DNA from: Sphingomonas sp. LHG3406-1 | GTDB taxonomy: Bacteria > Pseudomonadota > Alphaproteobacteria > Sphingomonadales > Sphingomonadaceae | Direction: 5' to 3' | Length of the DNA: 64,000 nucleotides | Assembly (NCBI RefSeq): GCF_029637485.1 | Contig: NZ_CP069128.1 | Span: 682,001 to 746,000 of the forward strand | Shown: positions 1-8,155 of the stretch, one piece after another | Layout of the letters: every line of letters starts with the position of its first letter | Numbering within the stretch: the first letter of the stretch is position 1 | Made by a program: the position numbers and the translations under genes | Notes under the pieces: model-generated | The model's database searches: none | What the model was told of the DNA's origin: nothing | What the model saw: only the letters and a program-made list of their open reading frames with translations

Positions 1-692
1 TCGTCGAGCGACCCGACTGGACCCGTTCCGACACGCTGAACGCGGTGATCGGCCAAGGCTTCGTCATCGTGAACCCGCTGCAGCTGGCCGTTTCCACTGC
101 GTGCATCGCCAGCGGACGGCGAATCCGGCCGCTGCTCCTTGGCGCCCACCAAGAGGCCGCGCCGGCGCTCGACATCCCGAGGGAGCATCTCGACGCGGTT
201 CGTGGCGGCATGTGGGAAGTGGTCAATGGCGACGGCACAGCGGGCGCGTCGCGGCTTCAGGTGCCGGGCATCGAGATGTGCGGCAAGACCGGCACCGCCC
301 AGGTCCGCCGCCTGTCGGCCAGTGCCAGCCGCGGCCAGGGCGGCGACTGGCGCTATCGCGACCACGGCCTATTCGTCTTCTTCGCGCCGTTCGACAGGCC
401 GCGCTATGCCGGCTCGGTGGTTATCGAGCACGGCATGGGCGGCGCGCGGGCCGCGGCGCCGGTCGCCAAGGATGTGCTCACCTATCTGTTCGACCGTCCG
501 CAGGCGCTGAAGCGGCTGGAGGCGCTCGAGGCCGAATGGGGGGGCACCCTGGCCGAGCGCACCGCCCGCCGCGCCGCGGCCATCGAGGCCGCCGCCGCCC
601 AGGCTGCCGCCGCCCGCTCCGCCCCCATCGCCGCGCCAGCGCCGATCCCGCCGAGCGTCAACCTTCCCCCGCCGGCACCCGAGGACCGCTGA
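1..692 (+). CDS. mrdA: Penicillin-binding protein 2, C-terminal part (cut by window edge)
   Basis: This is the last 229 residues of the elongation-specific D,D-transpeptidase PBP2, which cross-links peptidoglycan in the periplasm during cell elongation. The frame is open from base 3. The amino terminus and the SXXK and SXN motifs lie to the left of the window. The third active-site motif KTGT is encoded at 285-296, and the fragment begins with the typical stretch that ends in GQGF and NPLQ. The last 60 or so residues are an Ala/Pro-rich tail. The stop is one base before the rodA start, so the two are surely co-transcribed; mrdA-rodA is the normal order in the mre elongation operon, and the neighbour supports the call. 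Confidence 0.93.
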   Translation, partial: VERPDWTRSDTLNAVIGQGFVIVNPLQLAVSTACIASGRRIRPLLLGAHQEAAPALDIPREHLDAVRGGMWEVVNGDGTAGASRLQVPGIEMCGKTGTAQVRRLSASASRGQGGDWRYRDHGLFVFFAPFDRPRYAGSVVIEHGMGGARAAAPVAKDVLTYLFDRPQALKRLEALEAEWGGTLAERTARRAAAIEAAAAQAAAARSAPIAAPAPIPPSVNLPPPAPEDR

Positions 693-693
693 C

Positions 694-1809
694 GTGATTT
701 CCAGCGCCATCATTCCTCAGCCCCTCGCCCGCCTTCCCTGGCGGCTGATCTTCCTCGTGCTTGGGATCGGCTTCTTCGGCCTGGTCAACCTCTACTCCGC
801 GGCGGGCGGACGGATTGAGCCCTGGGCCCTTCGCCAGGGTCTCGCCTTCGCCTTCTTCCTCGCCGTGGCCATCTCCATCTCCAAGGTCCGCGAAGGCTTC
901 ATCAAGCAAGTGACCGCCCCGGTCTTCGTGACCATCGTAATCATGCTGATCCTGGTCGACCTGCTCGGCTTCGTCGGCAAGGGCGCCCAGCGCTGGCTCG
1001 ATCTCGGCATCATTCGGCTGCAGCCAAGCGAGTTCATGAAGCCCGCCGTGGGACTGATGGTCGCCCGCTTCTACGAGCTGCTGCCGATGGGCGAGATCCG
1101 CAAGTTTCGGGCGATCTGGCCGGCCGCCCTGCTGATCGCGGTTCCGGCGGTGCTGGTCATCCTGCAGCCCGACCTCGGCACCGGACTGATGATCTGCTTT
1201 GCCGGAATCACGGTCATGTTCCTCGCCGGCGTTCCGCTTCGCTGGTTCCTGATCCCGGGCCTGACCGTCGCAGCTGCCATTCCGGTCATCTACCAGTTCC
1301 TGCTCCACGGCTATCAGAAGCGGCGGGTCGACACCTTCCTCAATCCCGAGAACGATCCACTTGGGAGCGGCTACCACATCACCCAGAGCAAGATCGCGAT
1401 CGGATCGGGCGGGCTGTTCGGCAAAGGCTATCTTCAGGGTAGCCAAAGCCACCTACAATACCTGCCGGAGGGGCATACCGACTTCGCCTTCGCCGCCCTC
1501 GTGGAAGAGTGGGGAATGCTTGGCGGTACCGTCGTCATCGTCGCTTGGCTGATGGTGCTTCGCTGGAGCCTGAAGGTCGCCGCCAACGCCCCTACCCGCT
1601 TCGGGCGTCTCAGCTGTGCCGGCCTCAATGCCGTCCTGTTCAGCTACTTCGCCATCAACCTGCTTATGGTCATGGGCTTGGCGCCGGTCGTCGGGATCCC
1701 GCTGCCGATGATCAGCTACGGCGGATCGGCGGTGATGACGGTGATGATCTGCCTCGGCCTGCTGATGAGCTTCGAGCGGCAGCAGCGGAGCCAGTCGACT
1801 CTGAGCTGA
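694..1809 (+). CDS. rodA: Rod shape-determining protein RodA (SEDS glycosyltransferase)
   Basis: RodA is the inner-membrane peptidoglycan polymerase that pairs with PBP2 in the elongasome. The protein has 371 residues, the usual family size, with about ten hydrophobic segments spread over its length. The SEDS-typical segment PEGHTDFAFA around residues 258-267 precedes the conserved EEWG, and the C-terminal GIPLPMISYGGS motif is present. The start is GTG at 694, directly after the mrdA stop. No terminator-like hairpin is evident before the tRNA 90 bases downstream. Confidence 0.95.
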   Translation: MISSAIIPQPLARLPWRLIFLVLGIGFFGLVNLYSAAGGRIEPWALRQGLAFAFFLAVAISISKVREGFIKQVTAPVFVTIVIMLILVDLLGFVGKGAQRWLDLGIIRLQPSEFMKPAVGLMVARFYELLPMGEIRKFRAIWPAALLIAVPAVLVILQPDLGTGLMICFAGITVMFLAGVPLRWFLIPGLTVAAAIPVIYQFLLHGYQKRRVDTFLNPENDPLGSGYHITQSKIAIGSGGLFGKGYLQGSQSHLQYLPEGHTDFAFAALVEEWGMLGGTVVIVAWLMVLRWSLKVAANAPTRFGRLSCAGLNAVLFSYFAINLLMVMGLAPVVGIPLPMISYGGSAVMTVMICLGLLMSFERQQRSQSTLS

Positions 1810-1896
1810 TTTAGAGGCTTGCGTGGAGTCGACCGCCCCGCTAGAGGCACCCCCGCGCCCCGCTTCCAAGCGGCCGAGCGCACTGCCTTACGGCAT

Positions 1897-1975
<79 letters not shown>

Positions 1976-2024
1976 TTCCAGCCATTTAGCCCGAGAAGAA
2001 CATCAAGTAGCAAGTTGGCGGGAA

Positions 2025-2048
2025 CCTCCGAGCTACATCGAGGCAACA
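2025..2048 (+). repeat. near-identical direct repeat flanking the integrase gene, left copy
   Basis: CCTCCGAGCTACATCGAGGC continuing into AACA. It matches 3239-3261 with one extra base and one substitution. It lies 58 bases beyond the integrase stop. Possible arm-type integrase-binding site; inference only. Confidence 0.55.
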
Positions 2049-2105
2049 GATCGGCCACTGTGCTCCGGTACTCGGCATCTGTTCGACACTGGAGCCATGG
2101 TCCGC

Positions 2106-3233
2106 TTAATTGGTCACCCTCATGGAAACGCGCTGACCATTGGACCGGATGATCTGGACGCGACTCTGATCAGGGATGTCAGAGCGGCCATGGACCTTAA
2201 CTATCCAGGTATGCACACCGTCGCGTTGGACGCGCCAATCTGCCAGTGCTCCTCCAGGGCTTTCGACCTGCAGCGTTCCGTCGGCAAGTAAGCACGTAAG
2301 CGGCAGCCGAATTGCGCTGTCGGTCGCAGAGAAGGTGCCGAACCCGAGGTTTTCGCGTGTGGCGTACAATTCCCCATCTAGTTCAACGGCTACGTCACCG
2401 GCCGGTGAACGAAATGAGCGAGCAACCATGTATTGGATACCATGAGTGACTAGGCCATCCTTCCAACTGGGTTCGTGAGCGTTGACGACGACGGCCACGA
2501 ACATCGGAACATCGCGCAGAAGCCGCGTCGCTTGGGAGCGAGAGATTTCCAATTGGTTCGCTAGGGAAAGGGAAAGCAGGATGGAAAGTTCGTAATCGTC
2601 CAGATACCTTTCTCGTTCACTAGGTGAAGCGAGCTTCATCACGTCGGAGATCGGGTTGACCTCAAGCTTGGTGACGTGACGACCCTTCGTGACGCACCAT
2701 CGAAAGTATCTCTTCATCAAGGAGACCATATTGTTCGACATGATCGGTGCAGTGGTGAACTTCTTCTGCACGATCTCAGCGATATCATCGTACCTGATGT
2801 GGTAGATCGACTTGTGACCAATGGCGGGTTGCACTTCCTTTCTGTAAATTCGCCACTTCTCGGCTGCCGATTTCCGCAACCCGCCTTCCTGCTCCATGTA
2901 CTTGGCAAAAGCCCAGTCGCAGGTTCGGGTTTCGTGGATCATGGGTGAGATCGGCAGAGTGTGATCGTGGAGAGCGGCGTCGATGCCGCGCAGCTTTCCG
3001 AGTAGAATGGACTGCGCGAGTTGCCTTACATCCTCGACAGAGTGAGCCGGATGGTTGCCGAGTGTGTAGGTCTTCACCGCGCCATTCACTCGCCCCTTCC
3101 AATTAAAGGTCTTCTTCCCCGTAGGATAGACAACCACGCCGAGGCCCTTGAGATTGCTATCTCCTACTCGGTAGATCGCCTCCTTTGGCTTCATTGTCCT
3201 AACACTGGCATCCGTCAGTTCTGTAAAGGCCAC
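2106..3233 (-). CDS. Integrase-like protein lacking the tyrosine-recombinase catalytic domain
   Basis: The 375-residue protein starts as a normal prophage/island integrase. Residues 1-90 match the DUF4102 arm-binding domain (LTDASVR, GLGVVVYPTGKKTF, YTLGNHP). Residues 105-220 look like the SAM-like core-binding domain, ending in NPISDV and the usual YLDDYEL linker. Where the catalytic domain with its R-H-R-Y residues should follow, there is instead a 150-residue segment of unknown type, rich in predicted beta strands, with no HxLR and no C-terminal catalytic tyrosine. The gene points toward the tRNA and is the only gene in the element. It could be a deletion fusion between an integrase and another protein, or a dedicated integrase-derived DNA-binding protein. 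Confidence 0.75.
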   Translation of the reverse strand: MAFTELTDASVRTMKPKEAIYRVGDSNLKGLGVVVYPTGKKTFNWKGRVNGAVKTYTLGNHPAHSVEDVRQLAQSILLGKLRGIDAALHDHTLPISPMIHETRTCDWAFAKYMEQEGGLRKSAAEKWRIYRKEVQPAIGHKSIYHIRYDDIAEIVQKKFTTAPIMSNNMVSLMKRYFRWCVTKGRHVTKLEVNPISDVMKLASPSERERYLDDYELSILLSLSLANQLEISRSQATRLLRDVPMFVAVVVNAHEPSWKDGLVTHGIQYMVARSFRSPAGDVAVELDGELYATRENLGFGTFSATDSAIRLPLTCLLADGTLQVESPGGALADWRVQRDGVHTWIVKVHGRSDIPDQSRVQIIRSNGQRVSMRVTN

Positions 3234-3238
3234 TTCTA

Positions 3239-3261
3239 CCTCCGGCTACATCGAAGCAACA
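3239..3261 (+). repeat. near-identical direct repeat flanking the integrase gene, right copy
   Basis: CCTCCGGCTACATCGAAGC continuing into AACA, immediately upstream of the integrase start codon at 3233. Same orientation as the copy at 2025-2048. Its position would allow autoregulation by integrase binding. Confidence 0.55.
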
Positions 3262-3341
3262 CGGAGGGAAGTTCGATCGTTTCGGCGACGGTGTCAAAAG
3301 TTAGTCCAACTCTCCTCTTGCGGTTGATTTGGCTAGATCTA

Positions 3342-3359
3342 ATCTACTTCGGAGTAGAT
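3342..3359. other. perfect hairpin in the element's A/T-rich leader
   Basis: ATCTACT and AGTAGAT form a perfect 7-bp stem around TCGG. It lies in the 305-base stretch 3234-3538, where no gene is seen. Function unknown; it is upstream of the integrase-like gene and could be part of its control region. Confidence 0.45.
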
Positions 3360-3384
3360 CCTGAATTTACTTTAACTAGATCGT

Positions 3385-3412
3385 GCTGACCTTGCCTCAA
3401 GGTGAGGTCAGC
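3385..3412. other. inverted repeat in the element's A/T-rich leader
   Basis: GCTGACCT (3385-3392) and AGGTCAGC (3405-3412) form a perfect 8-bp stem with partial inner pairing TTG/CAA. Possible operator or directionality-factor site; no direct evidence. Confidence 0.45.
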
Positions 3413-3538
3413 GAATCGGCCACACTGCCAAGCAACAACGCAGCAACAACCACTCAAGTTGGCCCTGTTTTGAGTACCAGAGTCAGCGAGTCCGGCTTTT
3501 TATGCTATTGTTTTTGCTCGCTAATTTTTTGTGAGGCG

Positions 3539-3586
3539 CTCTTAATCAGCGGGTCCTAGGTTCGAGCCCTAGTGCGTCCACCACCT
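3539..3586 (+). repeat. attachment-site repeat, right copy (truncated tRNA-Lys 3' end)
   Basis: An exact 48-base copy of 1928-1975. It lacks the acceptor 5' strand and D arm, so it is not a second tRNA gene but the displaced attachment site at the far boundary of the element. Confidence 0.92.
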
Positions 3587-3934
3587 ACTTTCATCGAGCC
3601 AAGCTTCGTTCCGGCTGCCAGAAAGATGACTGCGGGCCGTTTCCACGACAGGTAGTTCAAGCTTGTCGATGATGCTTGATGCCGATCCTGGTTGCTCAGG
3701 GCCTGCCTGCGTCTCGATTCATCACACGACAGATGGCGGTCTCCCGATAAGGGCGGGAAAGTAAGACTTATCCGCGCAAAGAAGGCGGAACCTTCGGGCT
3801 TGGCGGGCGTAAGGGACAACAAGTCGGATCCGACACAGTCGGGTGGCTCGGCCGGGCGCCTATCCCCCGGACAACCCTTAGGGTCCTCATGCCGCGACTG
3901 CGCGGATATGGGGTCTGCATCTGACGGTTTCCCA
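3587..3934. other. 348-base gap between element and glycosyltransferase, no gene recognised
   Basis: A plus-strand open frame runs from 3692 into the glycosyltransferase, but its first 81 residues have no family-like features and the conserved protein begins at 3935. Several short GC-rich inverted repeats occur around 3820-3880. I could not match the segment to a known riboswitch. It probably contains the promoter and leader of the glycosyltransferase gene. Confidence 0.4.
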
Positions 3935-5137
3935 ATGCTGAGCTCTCCTACCGACTTTCGACGCCAACCCCGTGTAGCGTTCCTGTCGCTGGACGACAGT
4001 GCGCAGCCGAACCTACTGTCCGGCGGCTTCCATGGCATGCGCCAGGGCTTCATCGATGTTGGGTGTGACGTCGTGGATGTATTTCCGCTGAGGCCGAGGC
4101 CGAGGCCCGCCTGGCTGGCGAAGAAGGTGCTTCACCGATTGAGCGGTGAATTCTGGCACTGGGATCGGGAGCCCGACTTCCTTCGGAAGGTGAGCCGGGT
4201 CGCATCGCAGCGGATCAGCCAGGCACGGCCCGACTTCGCCGTCGCGGTGCAGTCCCAGGCCTGTGCTCATCTGCAGGTCGACGTGCCGCTGGTCCTGACC
4301 CACGATCAGTCCTTCCTCGAACTGAAATCCTACTTTCCGTTCGAGCCGCGGCGCCGGTCGGCGGAGTATATCGACAAAGCCATCGAGCAGGAGCGGTTGT
4401 CCTTCGCCGCGGCCGACCTCATCTCCTTTCCGTCGGAGCAGGCTTGCCGCACTGTCAGAGACTATTACGGCACTGCGCCCGACAAGCTCGTGATGGTGCC
4501 ATGGGGTGGCAACCTCCCAGCGGCTCCGTCAACTGGGCAGGTAGTCGAGATGATTGCCGCTCGACGCAACCGGCCGGTGGTGCTCACGGCGATCGGCGTT
4601 CACTGGCAACGGAAAGGCGGCGACACGATCCTCGGAGCCTATCGCGCGCTTCAGGCACGTGGCTTGCAGGTCCGGCTCAATCTCATCGGCATGTCGCCGG
4701 AAGGCCCATCCGACGAGGGTGTCCGGATCTTCCCCTTTCTGGACAAGTCCGATGCGACGGAGGCAAAGCAGTTCGGTGACTTGCTGTCGCAAACTCACTT
4801 CCTGATCGCGCCTTCGCGTGTCGAGGCGTTCGGCCATATCTTCGCGGAAGCGGCCGCCTATGGCGTCCCGGCAATCGCGAGCGATGTCGGCGGCATCCCG
4901 ACCAGCGTCGAGGATGGCGTGAACGGGCGACTTCTGCCGCTCGATTCGACTGGCGAGACTTATGCGGAAGCGATCGCGACGATTACCAGCTCGTGGGGCG
5001 ACTATGAGGCGATGGCCGAGGCGAGTCGCGAGCAGTTCGAGAAGGACCTCAACTGGGAGGCCTTCTGTCGGACCATCATTGAGCGCGCGTCGCAGCTGCA
5101 GGTTGGCAAGAGCAAGAGCCACACACTGGCGGCCTGA
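3935..5137 (+). CDS. Glycosyltransferase family 4 protein
   Basis: A 400-residue GT-B glycosyltransferase of the GT4 type, presumably transferring a sugar from a nucleotide donor to a lipid-linked surface polysaccharide at the cytoplasmic membrane. The amino-terminal acceptor half starts RVAFLSLDD and contains GGFHGMRQGF. The C-terminal donor half has VLTAIGVHWQRKGGD and the GT4 signature IAPSRVEAFGHIFAEAAAYG followed by GVPAIASDVGGIP. I chose ATG 3935 because homology-like sequence begins there; ATG 3908 and the open frame back to 3692 are alternatives. It converges on the pyruvyltransferase gene with six bases between the stops. Sugar specificity cannot be told. Confidence 0.85.
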   Translation: MLSSPTDFRRQPRVAFLSLDDSAQPNLLSGGFHGMRQGFIDVGCDVVDVFPLRPRPRPAWLAKKVLHRLSGEFWHWDREPDFLRKVSRVASQRISQARPDFAVAVQSQACAHLQVDVPLVLTHDQSFLELKSYFPFEPRRRSAEYIDKAIEQERLSFAAADLISFPSEQACRTVRDYYGTAPDKLVMVPWGGNLPAAPSTGQVVEMIAARRNRPVVLTAIGVHWQRKGGDTILGAYRALQARGLQVRLNLIGMSPEGPSDEGVRIFPFLDKSDATEAKQFGDLLSQTHFLIAPSRVEAFGHIFAEAAAYGVPAIASDVGGIPTSVEDGVNGRLLPLDSTGETYAEAIATITSSWGDYEAMAEASREQFEKDLNWEAFCRTIIERASQLQVGKSKSHTLAA

Positions 5138-5143
5138 CCGCCG

Positions 5144-6247
5144 CTACCTGCTGCCCCTCAGTGCGGACAGCAGATAATCCTTTGAGGCCGCTCGCAGCTC
5201 CTCCAGGCGGGTGTTCACCGCGCCATAGTTGATCGGTCGAGCCACCAGCGAAGCAAAATCTGTGGTATCGGGATCGATCACGAGGCGATCGGCGAGGCCG
5301 ATCTCGTCCAGAAGCGTGGTGAAGCGATCCAGCCCCCGCTCGACATTGCCGAGCGTGATGAAGTTCTTCTGAAACAGGATCGAGAAGATGGTCCCGTGAT
5401 AGGAATCCGTGAGGACGAAGTCGGCGTCCATGAAGGCGCGCAGCCATTGGCCGATTGTCTCCTGGTCGCCTTCGTCCTTCACGGACAGGAACTGCCTTCC
5501 GAACCCATACGGCAAGGCGTCCTGCACCGCCTTGTGGGCCTTTTCGGAAGATTCCCCCTGGTCGAGCACGTAGCTGACGAGCGTCGGCTGCTGCTTTCGC
5601 TCCGCCGGCGCGGCGGCATCCTGATAGAATGACGGGCTGACCACCAGCGTCGGGTCGAGCACGAGCGTGCACTGCTGCCGGCCTAGCACCTCGCGACAGA
5701 TTGCCACGCCCGATTTCTCGCGCACGGAAACGGCGTCGAACCGCTCAAGTAGCCCGGCGACCTCCTCCGTCCTTTCCGGATAGCGCCAGTCCGAATGTCC
5801 GAACGAAGCCGCATAGGACAGCTTGCGAACGTCCGCCGGCACGAAATCCAGAAAGTAGACCGGGTAGTTGGAATCCTGGTGGTACTCCGCGCGCCAGACC
5901 TGGTCACTTCCGACCACCACGGCCCCTACCCCATGCTGCTGGACGGCGCGGCGCAGTTGCTCCGAATTGCGGCACGGACGGGTGGCGTTCGGCAGGAAGC
6001 GGCGGATGAAAGGCTCATGTCTCGCCCGGGTCAGCGCCCTCGCGCGAACGCCACCGACATTCTGGCCGGGCAGGATGCGAAGGAGATTGCGGATCAGCCG
6101 GCCGGCACGACCGATGTTGTCGGGTTCCTTGCGCAGCAGGATGGGATCGAAGCCCTCGTCCTGAAGCAGCCGGTAGAGTGCGGCAGCCTGAAGGATCCCG
6201 CCGTAATTGACGTGGAGATGGAGCGTGAGGATGCCGGTCTTGGCCAA
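5144..6247 (-). CDS. Polysaccharide pyruvyl transferase family protein (copy 1)
   Basis: A 367-residue member of the PS_pyruv_trans family (PF04230), which attaches ketal-linked pyruvate from phosphoenolpyruvate to sugars of exopolysaccharides. Visible family marks are ILTLHLHVNYGGILQA at the start, VVVGSDQVWR, SYAASFG, SVREKSG, and the C-terminal TDSYHGTIF. The start is taken as TTG 6247, 7 bases after an AGAGGT-like site. The open frame reaches TTG 6271. It is divergent from the FrhB-like gene, and a second pair of the same two families sits at 14694-17115, so the two proteins probably act together. Confidence 0.85.
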   Translation of the reverse strand: MAKTGILTLHLHVNYGGILQAAALYRLLQDEGFDPILLRKEPDNIGRAGRLIRNLLRILPGQNVGGVRARALTRARHEPFIRRFLPNATRPCRNSEQLRRAVQQHGVGAVVVGSDQVWRAEYHQDSNYPVYFLDFVPADVRKLSYAASFGHSDWRYPERTEEVAGLLERFDAVSVREKSGVAICREVLGRQQCTLVLDPTLVVSPSFYQDAAAPAERKQQPTLVSYVLDQGESSEKAHKAVQDALPYGFGRQFLSVKDEGDQETIGQWLRAFMDADFVLTDSYHGTIFSILFQKNFITLGNVERGLDRFTTLLDEIGLADRLVIDPDTTDFASLVARPINYGAVNTRLEELRAASKDYLLSALRGSR

Positions 6248-6457
6248 GGGACCTCTTCTTCCGCCATGCAAGCGGTGTGACGAACATTATGGTCCCTAAG
6301 GTTGAGCCGCCGCTTCAGTTCCCTTGTTAAACAGATGGAGGCCTTCGTACGTCCTTCCATCATCGGCAAGAAGGGGCTGGCGCGGGCCGTTCCGAATGGA
6401 CGATGTTCGCGACTGAGCGTTTGGGGGGCGGTCGGAACTGCTAGGGGCAGTGAAAGG

Positions 6458-7882
6458 GTGACGACACTCGACCGCGTGATTTCGAACCGGAACTGCATCG
6501 GCTGTGGCGCATGCGCCGCTGCCTTCCCCGACACATTGTCCATGATGCTCGACGAGGAAGGACACTGGCTGGCGAATGCACGGCAGGATGAGCCAAGTGC
6601 AAAGGTCCGGGAGGTAGCCGGCCAGACCGTCTGCCCGATGTCCGGAGCCACGGACGACGAGACCGAGATTGCGTCGTCACTCTATCCGGAGCTTCCCGCC
6701 GACGACCGGATCGGCCGGTATCGGCGGAACCTCGTCGGGCATGTCGCCACGGGCCGGTTCCGGGAAGCCGGCAGTTCGGGTGGTCTGGTCACGTGGCTGC
6801 TCGAGACCCTCCTTGCGCGCGGCCTCGTCGACGCCGTCCTCCATGTCCATCCATCGCCCGAAACCGCTCCCGACGATCTGCTGTTCCGCTACGGCATCTC
6901 GCGGAACCCGGAGCAGGTCCGCACCGGCGCGAAGTCGCGCTACTATCCGATCCACATGGCAGACGCGCTCCGGCAGGTGATGGAGCAGGAGGGCCACTAT
7001 GCCGTCGTCGGCACGCCCTGCTTCATCAAGGCCGTCCGCCTGCTCGAACAGTCCGGCCATATTCCGGAAGGCCATGTCCGCTTCACGGTGGGACTCGTCT
7101 GCGGCCATCTCAAGAGCCGCTACTTCGGCGAGTATCTCGCCTGGCAGAAAGGTGCCCCGCCAGGGAAGGTCGAAGCCATCGACTTCCGCCGCAAGCTGTT
7201 CGACCGCAAGGCGTCCGATTATGGCTTTGCCTTCCGCGAGGTCGGAAGCGCGGTCGAGCAGAGCTATCCGATGAGCAGCGTGCACGGGCGCGACTGGGGC
7301 GAAGGCCTGTTCAAGAATCCGGCCTGCGAATATTGCGACGACGTGCTGGCGGAATGCGCCGACATCGCGATTGGCGACGCCTGGCTGCCGGGCCATGTCG
7401 AGGATCCGCGCGGGACCAACATCGTGGTGGTCCGGTCTAGCGCGCTCGACGAGATCCTCGCGGCTGCCGAGCGGGACGGCGACCTCCTCATGACAGAGAC
7501 CGATCCGGACACGATCGCGAAGAGCCAGGACCCAGGTTTGAGGCATCGCCGGCGGGGCCTGATGCACCGCCTCGCCCGCCGAGTGGAAGCCGGGCAATGG
7601 GCTCCGCGCAAGCGCGTTCCACCGGAGCTGGAATCGTCGCCATCACGGCGCAAGGTCTATGATCTTCGGCTGCGCATCGCGCTCGAGAGCTCGGCCGTCT
7701 TCGCTGACGCAAGGAACTCCGGCGATCTCGGGCAATTCCAGGAGCAGATGGCTCCCCTGCTTGCGCAATATCATGCGGTGAGCAGGATCAGCCTCGCGAG
7801 GCGCACCGTCCGCAAGTTGCGAAGCTGGCTTGCGCGGGCTCGCCAGCAGCTCCGGCCACGCCTTTCGGCTGCTCCAGCCTGA
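6458..7882 (+). CDS. FrhB-like iron-sulfur flavoprotein family protein (copy 1)
   Basis: 474 residues of the coenzyme F420 hydrogenase/dehydrogenase beta-subunit family (FrhB_FdhB_N and C domains). A ferredoxin-like CIGCGAC motif lies at residues 13-19 with a following CP, enough for one 4Fe-4S cluster. Further conserved cysteine motifs are GTPCFIKA, VCGH and NPACEYCDD. Bacteria with such polysaccharide loci generally lack F420, so the real cofactor and substrate are unknown. Its partner by context is the divergent pyruvyltransferase, suggesting a redox step in polymer modification. The open frame extends to TTG 6302. GTG 6458 is preferred because family members begin shortly before the cysteine motif. 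Confidence 0.8.
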   Translation: MTTLDRVISNRNCIGCGACAAAFPDTLSMMLDEEGHWLANARQDEPSAKVREVAGQTVCPMSGATDDETEIASSLYPELPADDRIGRYRRNLVGHVATGRFREAGSSGGLVTWLLETLLARGLVDAVLHVHPSPETAPDDLLFRYGISRNPEQVRTGAKSRYYPIHMADALRQVMEQEGHYAVVGTPCFIKAVRLLEQSGHIPEGHVRFTVGLVCGHLKSRYFGEYLAWQKGAPPGKVEAIDFRRKLFDRKASDYGFAFREVGSAVEQSYPMSSVHGRDWGEGLFKNPACEYCDDVLAECADIAIGDAWLPGHVEDPRGTNIVVVRSSALDEILAAAERDGDLLMTETDPDTIAKSQDPGLRHRRRGLMHRLARRVEAGQWAPRKRVPPELESSPSRRKVYDLRLRIALESSAVFADARNSGDLGQFQEQMAPLLAQYHAVSRISLARRTVRKLRSWLARARQQLRPRLSAAPA

Positions 7883-8155
7883 GCAATCGCCGGCGCAGCG
7901 GCAATTGGCGGACCGGGCTCGCCACCATATGGGAGCCTATCGCGGCGTGGTGCGTAATTCCGGCTGCGTGACAATCTTGGACGCGGCCGGGCCTTCGAAG
8001 CCCATGCCGCGGAAGGTTGAAGCAGCAGGACAGCATGCTCTTGCCGTGGCGAGGTGACCGCTCCAGCGCGGCGAACCTGACCGAGCGGTCGGACCCGATC
8101 AAGGACCCAGGGGATCACCACCACAACTACCGCTTCCCCCATCGATGAGCCCGAA

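Noticed and set aside
3539..3586. Second tRNA-Lys gene
   Set aside because: Only the 3' half is present; acceptor 5' strand and D arm are missing, so it is an attachment-site copy.
3820..3890. Riboswitch upstream of the first glycosyltransferase
   Set aside because: GC-rich inverted repeats occur, but no conserved riboswitch core could be recognised.
3692..3934. N-terminal extension of the first glycosyltransferase
   Set aside because: The 81 codons show no family-like sequence and the conserved protein starts at 3935.
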